Positions 32,288 to 44,924 of a stretch of 64,000 bases of DNA are shown here, one piece after another. The notes under the pieces are model-generated. The model saw nothing but the letters and a program-made list of their open reading frames with translations. It did no database searches and was not told the DNA's origin. The position numbers were made by a program, and so were the translations under genes. The DNA lies in assembly GCA_002917075.1 (NCBI GenBank), contig NTMA01000069.1, positions 62,001 through 126,000 of the forward strand. The letters are read 5' to 3'. Source of the DNA: Hawksworthiomyces lignivorus (lineage: Eukaryota > Ascomycota > Sordariomycetes > Ophiostomatales > Ophiostomataceae). The stretch's first letter is position 1. Every line of letters starts with the position of its first letter.

Positions 32288-33429
32288 ATGTCGAACCCTA
32301 AAGCCAGCTGGATTGATCCTCTTGCCAACGATGGCAAGGACCGGTCGCACGTCCTCGCGCTCCCTTATTGGACCCTCTTCCTCCGCGTCGCTCAAATGGT
32401 ATGCTTGGCCTTCTGATTATCGTACACATTCCAGGCAATATGACTGAAGCTTATATTCTCCGAACAGGTTATTGCTCTCCTCGAGCTTATTTTGACCGCT
32501 TATTCTGCTTCCAAGCTTGGCTCTGATGTAAGTGTTGATAGAGTTCCTTTCGTCTTAGGCCTTCGTAAACCTTACCCATCTCGAACGAGCCCGTTTCATT
32601 TACACTAACACTTTGACCACAGGCTGCTGGATTTGGTAAGAAAGGATTGTATCAGTCTTTAGAACAAAGAAGAAATAATAGCAATTGCTGTTGACTAACA
32701 TTTATGTTTAAAGGGCTGACTTGGTTTTCCTTTATCCTCACTGTCATTTACTTTGTCTGGCTTGGCGTCAGCCTCGTTGTGGCCCCTGTGGCGTATCATC
32801 CATTTGCGCACCTGTATGTCAATGCTGAACGAGAAGAAGTGAAGGTTTTCTCAAACGTGACCAAGATGCTGACCCTCTGTTAAAGCCCCTTCGAGATCCT
32901 TCTCAACATCTTCTGGCTCTGCTCCTTTGCTGTCCTCGCAAGCGAGGCTTCTTCCGTTAACACAGCCGAGGATATTGTCGGTGCTTTTTACAACTTCCTG
33001 CCTAAAGGGTTCCGGAGCGCGGTCGACACGCTCAAGGCTTCTGCTGGCATCGGCGCCCTCGAATGGCTACTCTTCTGTGTGTCGCTGGCCTTCGTGGTCC
33101 TTAGCTTCATCAATCAGCAAAAGACGGCCAGCGACAACGTTGAGGCTGGTGTCTCAGCCGAACCCAAGACTGAGCTGCAAAACTATAACGTTGCCGCTTC
33201 CGAGCAGCCCGCCCCGAGCAACGGCGTCCCCGCGGCCGCCTACCCGCAACCGACCTATCCCGCGCAAACCTATGTCGATCCCCAGCAGCAGCAAACGTAC
33301 GTCCAGCAACCGTACGTCCAGCAGCCTTATCCTCCTCAGGGCTATGCCCAAGAGGCTCCCGTGCAGCCAGTGCCTCAACAGCAAACGCAGCCTGCTCCTA
33401 CTGCGCCGCCAGCCGGGCCTACTGTTTAA
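32288..33429 (+). CDS. MARVEL-like four-helix membrane protein with Pro/Gln-rich tail
   Basis: Five exons (32288-32398, 32468-32527, 32623-32635, 32714-32813, 32886-33429) give 275 residues. Membrane segments: residues ~25-50 (TLFLRVAQMVIALLELILTAY), ~63-85 (TWFSFILTVIYFVWLGVSLVV), ~97-118 (LLNIFWLCSFAVLASEAS) and ~150-172 (ALEWLLFCVSLAFVVLSFI), the layout of fungal MARVEL-domain proteins of plasma membrane or eisosome-like sites. The cytosolic tail (about 175-275) is rich in Gln, Pro and Tyr with YVQQPYVQQPYPPQ-type repeats, which could bind WW/SH3 domains. The third exon is only 13 nt; skipping it would shift the frame. The assignment to MARVEL rests on topology and tail style, not on a decisive motif. 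Confidence 0.82.
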
Positions 33430-34069
33430 GGGTAAATGCACTCTTTGCCAATCTCTACTGAATGATCCAAAAAAAAAAGACTGGGCTATTTTATCTTGTT
33501 TCTTTGGTTGTTGCGGCCTCCATGCCTCTTGACCGGTGACTGCGCCGAAAGAAACTCCAATTAAAATTTCAAGAATGCAATGCACAAAGGCCAGATGAGG
33601 ATGAGCTACTTTTCGTCTCACAGATTACGCTCTCAGCTTAGCTTATACTGGTTACGATTTTCCTTGGTTTCTTTTTTTTTGTCGATACCCATGTCATTTT
33701 CATTTCCATTCTCATTTCAACAACTTAATAATATTTACCTTTCTTGTTAACAAGTAGCCAAGTAACGTACGTACAACTACTGCGTACTCCACCCGCACAA
33801 TAAAATGAGACGCCTCATGGCCAACAATACAATATTAGTTTTATGTGATCTTGCGCTGATTTAGAAAAGTAAAATCTGGATTGAGTAGCAGCAGTTGCCA
33901 GATAGTGAACTTTGCTCGTCGATGATTTTGACACTTTTTGCCTCGTGGGGGTCAGGAAAGGAAGAGATATGAAGTCAATGATTCCTAGACGCAGTCACGC
34001 TATTGAAAAATTATGTACAACCCAGTTTAATCAAGAAATAGTGTAAACAATGCTTTTTCCTTTCGTTTT
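33430..34069. other. Intergenic region between convergent genes
   Basis: 3' flanks of the MARVEL-like gene (+) and esterase gene (-). It contains an alternating ACGTACGTAC near 33766 and otherwise AT-rich spacer. Confidence 0.6.
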
Positions 34070-36211
34070 TCACTGTGGAACGTACGGAGCCACAGACCCC
34101 CAGAAGTCGCAACGCTTTCCGCGGCCGCCTTCCCAGGCCTCCGCATCGGCGGTCTTCAGGTCGTTGGCGAGGCCCGGCTCATGCAGCTGGATGGAAGGTC
34201 CGCCCCAGCTGCCGACCACCTGGACGGGGGTGCCGCCGGTCTGATTGAGGTTGAGCAGCGTGTGGTTGCTGGGCGTCCAGGCCGAGAAAGGCATGGGGGC
34301 CGCGGCGTCGCGGATGGACGGGTCGCCGCGCACGACGAGGCCGCCCCAGATGCGGCGAAAGGCGCGCACAAACTCCGGTCCTTGGTTGGCAGTCGGCGGC
34401 CCGATGTAGGCGCTGACGTCGGAGCCGTGCGAGGCAAAGGGGACCGAGTACTGGTACTGGAAGGCGGTCCGCTGCACGGGGGCGGTCGCGTGGGTGCCGT
34501 TGCTGCCGTAGGACGGTGTGTCCGGCGTGAACGCGGCGGCCAGCCAGTAGGCCGGGCACACGAAGGTGGCCTCGGCGTAGATGTTGTAGGCGCGCTGCTG
34601 CGGGCCGACAGCGGCCTGAGAGACATCGTTGGCCGTCGGTGGGGTGCGGCCGCTCGTTTCGAATTTGGGGCCCGTCGCGGGGTAGCTGTACGCGCTGCCG
34701 TTGGTGCCGGTCGAGTAGGCGGCCAGCAGCGCCGTGACGTTGGCGTCTGAGAGGCCCGAATACGTAGTGCGGATCCAGCTGACCAAATCCGCGTCGGACG
34801 AGATGTTGGACGGCACGAACAGCGTCCCCTCGTCCGCGTTGTTGCCGACCAGGAGGCGGACGCCGTTCACTGCCTTCCGGGCCAGCTGCTGGCTCGCCAG
34901 TTCTTGCACGTACTTGCCGTCAGTCACGGGCACAAAGGCCCACGTAGCGTAGAGCTGGGCGTCCGACACGTTGGAGCTCGCATACTGGAGCGTCAGGCTG
35001 TCGGCGGCAACAAGACAGTCGAAAACGTCGTCTGCTCCCGTACAGTTAGCCGCCTTGGCAAAGTCGTTGTATCGTCTCGTGGGCTCGGGCGCGTCAAATC
35101 TGTACTGAGGCACGAGGTATGGTGATGCGGCAATTGCCTGAGACTTGTCAGACTCCGGGAAAAATGAAAATGGAAATGGAAAAGAACTTAAAAAAGGAAA
35201 GCAATATAAGTTCTCACGCTTTGGAAGAGGTTTAGCTTTGATGCTCCGCCGTTGCCCAAGGTGTGGTACATGACAGAACCGCCTCCTGCGGACTCGCCAG
35301 AAATGGTTACCCGGCGAGGATCACCACCAAATAAACCAATATAGTTCTGCACCCACATGAGGGCATAGGCTTGATCAAGGAGACCGGCATTGACAATGCC
35401 CTTCTTTTTGACTTCGGCGGAGGAAAGGAAGCCAAAAGCGCCAAGCTGCCAGCTATTAGTGATTTCTTCTAGGCTTCACATCTGTGCAACATGGCCTCAA
35501 GACCCACTCTGTATTGAATTGACACGACGACAAGCTCGCCGTCATTATCATTGATTAGGGGGCCCATATCCCATTGGCCATTTCCCATACCGTAGCCACC
35601 GCCATGGATCCAAACAAGAACAGGCTTTTTGGTCTTGGCTGCAGACGACGATGATGATGATGCGTTCGAAGTATTTAATGCTGCCGCTGCCGGCGAAAAC
35701 ACGTTCAGGTAGAGGCAGTCTTCATTCCCTGGAGTAAAACTGAAATGAGGAACGCCTGGTGGCGACTGGGGGCAGGCGGGCGCATAGTCATTCGCATAGA
35801 CAACAGTCATGTTGGTCGATGGTAGGCGTGGACTCTGCCAACGCAGATCAGCGATCGGGGGTGCTGCAAACCGGATCCTGTTTTGAGCTAGCTTTAATAT
35901 CACGAACGAAGCGCCATTCTATTCTTAAAAGCCAAGGGCTGTTCTCACCCTTTCCAGATGTTTAAGTTCGCCGTCTTATTATAATATCCCTGGTAAACAC
36001 CGTAGCCCAAGTTGATCATAAGGCTATCGTCGCTGGCCAATGGTTGATTGATTGGCGCTGGGAACGGGGTCAAGCCCAGGATGTTGGCCGCCACTGCGGC
36101 AGCTGTTGGGCCATAGGGTGCTTGCGCATTTTTCGAAGCTCCAGGCGAGAAGGGAGTACCAACAACTCCGACTGCCATGTAGGCAGCGGAGGCCATTAGT
36201 TTCAAACCCAT
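34070..36211 (-). CDS. Type-B carboxylesterase/lipase, probably secreted
   Basis: Serine esterase of the alpha/beta-hydrolase COesterase family, cleaving carboxylic esters or lipids outside the cell. Exons 35949-36211, 35508-35877, 35218-35445 and 34070-35137 give 642 residues. A hydrophobic N-terminus (MGLKLMASAAYMAVGVVG) fits a signal peptide. Family marks: YGVYQGYYN and GIRFAAPPIADLRWQSP, EDCLYLNVF, the oxyanion loop WIHGGGYGMG, LLDQAYALMWVQNYIGLFGG, and the nucleophile elbow GESAGG (Ser near residue 265). DEGTLF holds a probable acidic residue, and SHGSDV provides the late His. Many N-x-S/T sites support secretion. An upstream ATG would add residues that break the signal-peptide character, so 36211 is preferred. 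Substrate unknown. Confidence 0.92.
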
Positions 36212-37355
36212 GTGAAGTGCTCCCTGTGCCACAAACTGATGCTTCTGGAAGCCATGAGAATAGCTTAACTGTTGGAAGTTACATGAGATGAGAAGTAGAA
36301 TGTTCCTCATGGAGAAAATGGGGGAGGCTTTTCTCTTAAAACAATCCCACAGTGTTAACAGTTCGCTAACACGCACGCAAAATTTATATTACCTGAACCT
36401 CATTTTCTGTGGTACGTTGCAAGCGGAAGATTATCTATCGTTATGAGAATATAAAATGAAACACGATGGACAAGTGATGAAAAAAGAAAAGCATTAGCCA
36501 TTTAGATATACCAGAGATACGAATATTTCCCCCTCCTCCGTCTAGTTGTAATTGTGCCGCCATCAATTCTCGGCCTGACGGCTATAGACATCCTAAAGTA
36601 TGAGGAAAAGCCAAGAATATTTGTGAGTACAATATAGACAGAATTAAGGAACGAGTTAAAGCCTCATGGGTAATGGAGCTTTCCGCTATTCGGCTGAAAG
36701 AACGTGTTCGTGCCAAATGCAAACCTAGGAAACAAAACTAAAAAAAAAAAAAAAAAAAATTGAGCGTGAGAATGATGAACACGATGAAGAAAATTTAACA
36801 TAAAAATATGCCCATTTCAAGCTTCTTTTAACGTTGTTGGCTCTATATTAGGCCACACCCCTGCGTCCCTAGCCATGTACGCACTGGGAGATGTAGATGA
36901 GGCATGTACTATAGGATATGGGCAATCAATATAACTCGCATCCTAAAAGTTTTGAAAATTCTCCGACGGTAGATCGGCCCCGAAGTATATGATTTTGTAA
37001 GACATATGAATAAGGCTGTCACGCTAAAAATACGATGTAAGACACAATTCATGGTGATTCACTCTTTTCCCATTCCGGTCTATCTCTAATGAGCTACATA
37101 CAGTAAGCGTGGTACCTGCACCTTGTTATCGCCGTAGTATCGTGGTCAGCACCATTTCCAAATTATATAATACACAGAATTATGGAAAACAGAAAGATAG
37201 TTTCCCTAGAATCTTTGCAAATCGTTCCTATACCTCGCAAACTGTGGCAAATCGCTGAAATAGACAACCGCATCGCATCATAGCTGACGGGAGACAAAAT
37301 ACTTCTTGGTACTCTATGCTCTACCGAGCCCTTATTGCCGTAGCTTGCGGACTAC
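36212..37355. other. Intergenic region, promoter side of the esterase gene
   Basis: AT-rich spacer with a 20-A run at 36740-36759. No gene-like frame was seen. Confidence 0.6.
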
Positions 37356-38869
37356 TTAGTTCTCCAAGTCTCCCAGCCTCGCACTGGAAATCGTCCACCT
37401 CTTCTCTACTCGAATAGCGTCGCTTCTGAGTGCTTCAGGTTGACCACCAGCAAATGCAGCATCAGACCCTGCTGCGGCTTCTTCTAGGCTCGACCTTGCA
37501 GTCCCTGCCGTGACGCTGTGCTGAAACATGGAGTTGGGCGCGTAGATGCTGCTCATATTAAACGACTCTTCGTCGCTGTTCTTTTTGCGATTGGACCGGG
37601 TCATGCTGCGCTTGCCGCCAGGGCGCTTCTTGCTGCTGGTACCGCCACCGGCCGGCGTGCTCCTGGACGAGAACAGGGGGCGGCCACGTATACGTGCGTA
37701 GAGGGGGCCGAGCATGGGCAAAGAGACACAGAAGATTCCTAGGTTGGGTTCAATGGTCGAGAAGAATACGGCCCAGGCCATGGTGCCAGTCGGGTTCACT
37801 TTGAGATCTAGGTGGGTGAGGAAGCAGATGCGAATAATGGCAATTATTGAGACGCTGCCGTCATGGACAAAAAACGTTAGCAACTTGGTCATACCTCGAC
37901 TATGGACATTGAAAAAATAGAACTGCAGCATGGGAGAGAATAGAATTGACGCTTGCGCTCTTCCAAGCTCCACAAGAGAGCATTTGATGAAGCCGTAAAT
38001 GGGAAGGCAGACTCACACAAGACCAACTAGGAAAACAACCGTCAAACCGATCTTGGTGCCCTTTGTCGTTTTCAGGCTCCAGATAGTCGGCAGCGGCAAT
38101 GTCAAAATCAACACGTCCGTGGCGATGTTGAAGACGCCGATGGCGATATAGGAACCGACCTGGCTGCCGCAGGTGCCGGGAAAGCTAGGATCGTAGGCAG
38201 ACCGAAACGGCCTGCAGATCAAAAATACCTGAAGGACATTTCCTACAGACCACAGGGACACAAAGATCATGGTGGCCTTAACTGCTAGCCGCAGGCCTCT
38301 GTTGACAAAGATGCGGAGGTAGAAGCAGAGCACAGACATCTTGGTGATATAGGCTGCCAGCGCAAAGAGGAGCTCGAATGAGACGAGAAGCTGTGTTCAA
38401 AAGGGCAGATGCTAGTCAGCCGACGTGAAACCAAGCCTTCCATCGAGGCAAGCAAAGTCAAGAGAAACAAAGCAAAGCGTACCTTGAAAAGGTCAAGTAT
38501 GTTTATGAAAGGGACTTCGGTCGCGGGGCGTCCAATGCCCATCTCCATCCCTTGCAAAAAAGTCAGACCCACGATCAATGTGTTGTTGGAAGGATCAACT
38601 TACAAAGTCCCTGAATGATCAGCAAGCCGAGTCCGAATGGCTGAAGAGACGCGGTTAGATCGCTCACGTATCTCAAAATGTTTGCTGGAACCAATAATGC
38701 CTACCAGAGACGCGACAATGAGCCCGTCGTCCAAGCCGAATCCTGCTGTCGTTGTATACCGTACGTACAGGCGCAGGCCAACAATTGCAAATGCCATGAA
38801 CACAAGAATGCAGTTGATAACCATATGGGCCTTGACAACCCCAGTAGGGGGGATGTATTCGAAGGCCAT
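37356..38869 (-). CDS. Pth11-like/rhodopsin-domain integral membrane protein
   Basis: Seven-helix plasma-membrane protein of the large fungal Pth11-like (SAT4/rhodopsin-domain) group, candidate surface or nutrient receptors. Exons 38705-38869, 38604-38640, 38483-38550, 38017-38390 and 37356-37854 give 380 residues. Signatures: RLYVRYTTTAGFGLDDGLIV after helix 1, AAYITKMSVLCFYLRIF in helix 3, a Cys in LICRPFRSAYDPSFPGTCG, ATDVLILTLPLPTIWSLK, and WAVFFSTIEPNLGIFCVSLPML near the end. A cytosolic tail of about 100 residues is basic and Ser-rich (SSKKRPGGKRSMTRSNRKK). It lacks an N-terminal CFEM domain. The fourth intron (37855-38016) is 162 nt, long for this window. Ligand unknown. Confidence 0.9.
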
Positions 38870-39374
38870 GATCGGATCGCGTCGGCCAGGCAGCTGTTGC
38901 CCGGCGCAGAGAGGGAGGCTGCTCGAGAGGAAAAGCTATGTGATAGCAGTCGTCAAAACAGAGATGATGCTCCAGAGGATGGTTGGTTATATATAAAATA
39001 GAGAGTGAGCACGAGCATGCTTGTTCGTATACGCTCATACACGAAGTACAGATGCACGTGTGAACACGTCTCTATACATTCTGACGCAATAAATGTTCAA
39101 CCAAGGGAAGAATCTCCTACGATGCACCAAAAGCAGCGTTCTAGGAACAGGATCTCCAAAAAGAAAGTAGAGTCAATAGGTTCTGGAACCAGCAACCGAA
39201 CTCCTTGCCGTTCTCATTGTTGCCACCGAGCCTGAGAGCAAAAAGGTTCTCCTCACACGCATGAGCGTTGCTGTTGCTTACATAGAAGTGGCGTTCAAGA
39301 ACGCAGTACCTTTGCAGCTTTTCTTTGTCTTGGAAGTACATTTTATTATACGTTCACTTCCTATTTAGGGATCG

Positions 39375-39445
39375 GCTCACTAGCGTCCCAGTGGTTAAGG
39401 TGCTGGGCGATGAGTGAGCCCACAGGTCCGGCTCACAATCTGCTG
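39375..39445 (+). repeat. tRNA-like sequence, possible SINE or tRNA relic
   Basis: agtggttaagg at about 39390 matches the usual tRNA A box (D-arm), and about 34 nt further ggtccggctca resembles a degenerate B box (consensus GGTTCGANTCC). The arms do not fold into an intact cloverleaf by eye, so it is not a working tRNA gene. It could be a tRNA-derived SINE head or a decayed tRNA-Ser/Leu gene. Confidence 0.35.
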
Positions 39446-39568
39446 TGCTGCGGCCTGGGAAGAGGTTGGCCACCATTCTAAATTTTCATATCGTTTCTGT
39501 ACTTTTGTATATGATCCTATTCTGGCAGCGAGGCTCTCGTTTAGTTGCGCCATTGTTACGATTTAGTA

Positions 39569-39578
39569 TTGGCGCCCG
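39569..39578 (+). other. LTR-retroelement primer-binding-site-like decamer
   Basis: TTGGCGCCCG resembles the tRNA-primed start site found just inside the 5' LTR of many retrotransposons. No LTR pair, gag or pol frame is visible nearby, so this is at most a relic and could be chance. Confidence 0.25.
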
Positions 39579-39685
39579 TTGTTGAGATCCCCGGAATCTC
39601 CTCTGCGAAGATCGCCCACGGGGGAGCTTCATATGTTTAGTGCCTGTTCAGGCACCACGGAGACGCTAACCACCCAGAGCATTGT

Positions 39686-39704
39686 GGGGGGGGGGGGGGG
39701 GGGG
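39686..39704. repeat. G19 homopolymer
   Basis: Nineteen consecutive G, the longest G run in the window. Such runs are rare in fungal spacers and prone to sequencing-length error. Confidence 0.9.
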
Positions 39705-40713
39705 CTGGCCAAACTGCTGCCAGATCTGCCGCGTCCAGGCGTGCGGGATGCTAAGCCGAGCAGGGAGAAAGCGGCCTCATTCGCTCTGCTGAAATGGGAG
39801 AAGTTCTTTTGTTCATGCCAGCAATAGGTTTTAGTCCTTGTACGGGCAGCTCTGCGGATGCCACGATCTACACCGGCCGCGTAGTTTCCAGAGAGCACAT
39901 CCCGTATTGCCAAACATCTTTATCCGTACCTCCTTATCCGTACCTGGCACAAGGACTTGGCGCCTCAGCATACCGAATGCTTCCCCGCAAATCGGGCCAG
40001 ACACCTAAAATAGCTTAAACCCTCCGCGCCCTCTTATGTTTGTCATACTTAACAGCCGTTCCGATCCCAAACGTAGTTCCAGTCCTTTGGTGTCGTCACC
40101 GCGTCTACCCGCATATCATAGAAAGCCTGGAGAGCCTAGAATATTGTCCCGTTGTAGGAAGTAAAGTATCCGCCGGTGCTAAGAAGGTATGCCAAAGGGT
40201 CACTCGTGGGACTATGCATTAATTTGACAAACATACTAATTAACAAAAGTGCAGCTTTCTCAGCTTCAAGATATCCTAGTTTGCGCGAACCGACTCTGTA
40301 CAAGGGGATTTACTTGGTAGAAAATGGCCCCTGAAGGCACCGAAACAATAGAAAGCCTGTATTACCCCTGAAGCAATTTCTCTTTAGTGCAAAGAGGCCT
40401 GTACGCGCACGAGAACTTCAGTGGCGGGGCTTGTCGAGGGGAAAACTTGCCACTGCCGCTTAATCACATGATCCCCTCTGCTGTATTCGGCAATGTGCAT
40501 CTATCTTATCGTGCGTCTCCCGCTCGCGGGAGCTACCCCCCTCACTCACTCTCTCTCGGTAGTGAAAACTAAACACCTGAACGCCCCCAAGTTTTTTTGT
40601 CTTTTGGGGCCAATTGAGTCACCGAATAGAATCCTCGACTTCGTCACTAACAAACTCTCACGCTCTTCACCTTCTATCTCTTCTCACCCATCTTTCATTC
40701 TTACCACGCAGTC

Positions 40714-43519
40714 ATGGGACATCTCATCCGAGTTGCAACATGTGCGCTCAACCAGTGGTCTCTGGACTATGAGGGAAATCTCCGGAGGATCAAGCAGAGC
40801 ATCCACGAGGCCAAGAAGGCTGGCGCGGCTCTGCGCGTCGGTCCAGAGCTCGAGATCACCGGCTACGGCTGCTTGGACCATTTTCTTGAAAATGAGGTGT
40901 ACGAGAACTCGTGGGACTCCCTCTACTCGATCCTGACAGACGAGTCTCTGCACGGCATTCTTCTTGATATTGGCCTTCCCCTCATCCACCGCAGCTGCCG
41001 ATACAATGCCCGTGCTATTATCCTTGATGGCAAGATCATCTGCCTCCGGCCAAAGCTCTACCTTGCCAACGATGGAAACTTCCGCGAGATGCGCTTCTTT
41101 ACGCCATGGAAGAAGCCACGATATGTTGAGCAGTACTTTCTCCCGCCTCGCATCCAGAAGCTTCAAGGTTGCCGCCAGGTCCCTATTGGCGATATTGTTC
41201 TCTCTACGATCGATACCTGCTTGGCTGCCGAGACGTGCGAGGAGCTCTTTACGCCAAACAGCCCCCACATTGAAATGTGCGTTGAAGTGCCAGGTCTCTA
41301 TCTGTGATTATGTAGCTGACCAAGCTCCAGGGGCCTCAACGGCGTCGAGATCTTCACAAACAGCAGCGGCAGCCACCACTCTCTTCGCAAGCTGGACCAG
41401 CGCATTGCGCTTATTTCGGAGGCCACTCGCAAGAATGGAGGAGTCTACTTGTACTCCAACCAGTTAGGCGTACGTCTTCAGTAAAGACACTCACCATCCG
41501 AGCTGCCTACTCTTTTGCCTGCGGAGGAGAGTTGTTCTTAATTCGGTGGCAAGTACTGACTTTCGACTCCAGTGCGATGGCGACAGGCTATATTATGATG
41601 GCTGCGCTATGATTTTTGTCAACGGAGAACTTGTTGGGCAGTCATCTCAGTTTTCGTAAGATCTTATTCAGCTTTGCCATCTGTGCTTCTGAAAGCGAAG
41701 GAAAAAGTATAGCTGACTATTGGCAGGCTAAACGAGGTCGAAGTTGTTGTTGCCACAGTGGACCTCGACGAAGTCAGAGCTGCGCGCTGTGCGCCTTCAC
41801 GCGGCCAGCAAGCGGTGCAGTCTCAGGAGTATCAGCGCATTGAGGTCGATTTCTGCTTAACTATCGACGATGAAAACTTGTTGCTCGCGCCGACTCCTGC
41901 GCGCCCGCCACGATATCATCTTCCTGAAGAAGAAATCGCCCTTGGTCCCGCTTGCTGGCTATGGGACTTCCTCCGCAGGTCGCGAGCAGCCGGTTTCCAG
42001 CTTGCATTGAGCGGCGGTATCGACAGCTGCGCCACCGCAACTCTCGTGTACTCTATGTGCAGATTGGCTGTTGCTGCTGCGAAGGAAGGTAACCAGCAGG
42101 TTATTGCCGATATGAAGCGCATCGCTGCGTACTCGACCAAGCTGCCTGAGACCCCAGAAGAGCTCTGCAACCAGGTCTTGCACACAGTATATCTCGGAAT
42201 GGAGAAGCAAAGCAGCAAGGAAACCCGACAAAGAGCACATGACCTAGCCGCAAGAATCGGGGCGTACCACACGGATGTGAATATCGACACCATGTTCCAC
42301 TCGGCCAAGGATATTTTTACCCAGGCCACCGGGTTCACTCCCGAGTTCAAAGGTCAGTGTAAACGATTGTGTTATTTGACGACTGCGAGGTTGATCGCCC
42401 GGGCTTGTGCTGACTATCGTGGCTCAAAAAGTGTACGGGGGCTCGCACACGCAGAATCTAGCTCTGCAAAACATCCAGGCCAGATCACGAATGGTACGTC
42501 TTCTCCCGCGTGCAGCCAAGTGTAGTTAGGTCTCCTTGCTTGTGTTGCTTACCATGGGGAACGCCAGGTGCTCACGTACTTCTTCGCCCAACAACTGTGT
42601 GAGGTTCGAAAGCGGCCAGGCGGCGGCTCGTTGCTAGTCCTTGGAAGCTCAAACGTGGACGAATGCCTTCGCGGATGTGAGTGAGACCTTGTAACTTTTT
42701 GTGTAGAGTATGACAGCTGACGCTTTACGTAGATCTTACGAAATATGACTGTAAGTCTCCACAAACCTGCATTCTCCTTCATCCGATAACATGGAGTTTT
42801 GAAATGCCGGTTCCTATATCAAGCTAACCGTTTCAGGCTCCTCCGCCGATCTTAATCCTATCGGCTCGATCAGCAAGGTCGACCTCATCAGCTTCATTAC
42901 CTGGTCCGTGAAAAACCTCGACATGCCCGTTCTTCAGGACTTTATCACTGCTGTCCCCACAGCCGAGCTTGAGCCGATTACGGCAGACTACGTCAGTTTT
43001 CCTGCCCTAGGAACCTGCTAGAATTAGAAACTCACGCTTATACACAGGTCCAATCGGACGAGGCGGATATGGGCTTCACCTATCAAGAGTTGTCCAAATT
43101 TGGTGTCCTTCGAAAGGTTCATAAGCTCGGCCCTTACGGATGCTACCTGCGTCTGCAGAGTGAATGGCAGGACACGGGTAAAACACCACGCGAGATTGCC
43201 GACAAGGTGCGCTCTCTGCCTTTTGCCTTACGTATAATCAGCCAACTAACGCGGTAAAACAGGTCAAGAGATTCTTCCACTATCACCAGATCAACCGACA
43301 CAAGCAGACAGTCGCAACGCCGGCGTACCACAGTAAGACGCCTTGCCTGATGATGTGGCTGCTCTCGACTAACAGTTTATAGGCGAGTCTTATAGTCCTG
43401 ACGATCATCGGTTCGATCTCCGCCCATTTGTTTACCCACCTGCTTTCGAGAGCTGGTCGTTCAAGAAGATCGACGAGCGGGTCGAGGCCTTGGAAAAGAG
43501 GGCCAGCAAGAAGATCTAA
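40714..43519 (+). CDS. QNS1: Glutamine-dependent NAD+ synthetase
   Basis: Last step of NAD+ synthesis: an N-terminal nitrilase-type glutaminase hands ammonia to a C-terminal synthetase that amidates deamido-NAD+ using ATP. Eleven exons (40714-41276, 41331-41469, 41573-41655, 41727-42352, 42432-42493, 42568-42676, 42733-42750, 42837-42991, 43048-43206, 43263-43332, 43383-43519) give 706 residues, the normal eukaryotic length. Glutaminase triad: Glu in [15 protein letters not shown], Lys in [16 protein letters not shown], Cys in [10 protein letters not shown]. Synthetase P-loop: [11 protein letters not shown] near residue 350; later motifs are [28 protein letters not shown], and [12 protein letters not shown]. 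One exon is only 18 nt. All phases agree. Cytosolic and probably essential; no regulatory site was recognised. Confidence 0.97.
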
Positions 43520-44924
43520 CCGAATTTTGTGTTTGGCAGTCGCGTGATCAGTGGTACCCATTAGGCAAGCTGAAGCAGCAACGGCACACGCACAAGCCTA
43601 AATAGATACATTTGCAAAGGCAAAGATTCGTATTTTATACTAGAATAATATAGACAAGAAATACGAGCACTTAGAGACAAAGCTCTGCTTCGATATAACT
43701 GACTGAAATTCTGTTGCAATGCATGTATCTCCGCATTTGTCAAATCTGTGGTTTCTTGACTGTTTTTTCGGCCAGATACTAGAATAAGGTTAGCGCCTGA
43801 CAGACAGTGTTTCCGCATAAAATTTAACATAATAGATAGTTATATGATAGGACGATACTACTCCGCCCAAATAAGCTTCAAAGCGCGAAATACAACTGTT
43901 CCTAGCCGGCAGGATCCGTCCCCTGTTTATACCAAACCTCGGCAGCCAAGAATTGGCTACCTTGAATGGGGTACGTGGGTACTGAAAAAAGGTAGTAATT
44001 GAGTTATTTTTTTGTTATCATTGTCTTGAAGGATTCAGACACGAGTGTCTATACTCAGAAAGGACTATGAGAAATGATCTCGGCACTGTGCATTGCTCTC
44101 CTTTCCCGTAGTAGACTGCAGCCAGAGTTACATCCTGGTTGAGCTGCAGACACCTACGTCTGCGAGAACTGACTACTGACATATTTTTATGTACGTAGAA
44201 GGGGCGGTTTAAGATGATTCCAAACGAAAGCACGTAGAAGGCTGCGAGTACAAAATTTTTTATTTTATTTTTTGGGGGGGGTTTATATGCAGCACGAGCT
44301 GCAGCTATACAAACATTGGAACAGGGTTCGTTGGTGGCGCAGCACTGAGGTTCTGTGCCGACTTGTGACACTGAGACGAAAAATATTTTGCACTACGCAA
44401 CATTACGCACTGCTGATGACGTTTGTGCACAGTTATGTCGAATATGCTTCCGCTCCGGTAGTCGTACGCGGCAGAGGAATTCAGGAGGATCAGCGTAGCG
44501 CCAGAACACCTGCAGAATTTAGAGTATCCTACTTGGGAACTCTGTGAATGCATGCAACGAAATAATGGAACCTTTCTCGGCTCAGATACCATAAAACTCG
44601 TACGAAAGTCGCGTTATGTGACCAGAATAGTGTCCATAGTCCGCAATGGCGTACATCTACCCGTCTCCCGTGCATATTTTTTGTCACAAAGAAAATGTAT
44701 AAATAGTTGGCGTGCTCTATGATGGTTACACTGCTAGCGAGCACGAGTGGATATGCGGATAAATCAGGGTCTGCCCTAGTTCTTTGCACATTTCATGTAA
44801 ACACAGACACAGCTCCTTTTCTTCTGTTCCCTAGGGCTCTGCTTTTCTTCTCTTCAAACTGCTACTGCGTTTTTTGCAGCTCTACGCATCTGCTTGGACT
44901 CTGCACTTTCGAAATACTTTCAAT
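43520..44924. other. Intergenic region, upstream of the GMC gene
   Basis: About 1.4 kb, AT-rich. It has a short T/G-rich patch at 44255-44285 and a TATA box near its right end. No gene-like frame was seen. Confidence 0.6.
44698..44705 (+). promoter_or_regulatory. TATA box candidate for the GMC oxidoreductase gene
   Basis: TATAAATA 220 bp before the ATG at 44925, followed by a C/T-rich leader (44815-44880). Confidence 0.5.

Larger units (their letters stand above)
38870..40713. other. Intergenic region between divergent genes, with repeat relics
   Basis: Upstream of both the Pth11-like gene (-) and QNS1 (+). It contains a tRNA-like block, a primer-binding-site-like decamer and a 19-G run (listed separately). 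Confidence 0.6.

Noticed and set aside
39375..39445. Functional second tRNA gene
   Set aside because: A-box resemblance only; no intact acceptor or T stem pairing.
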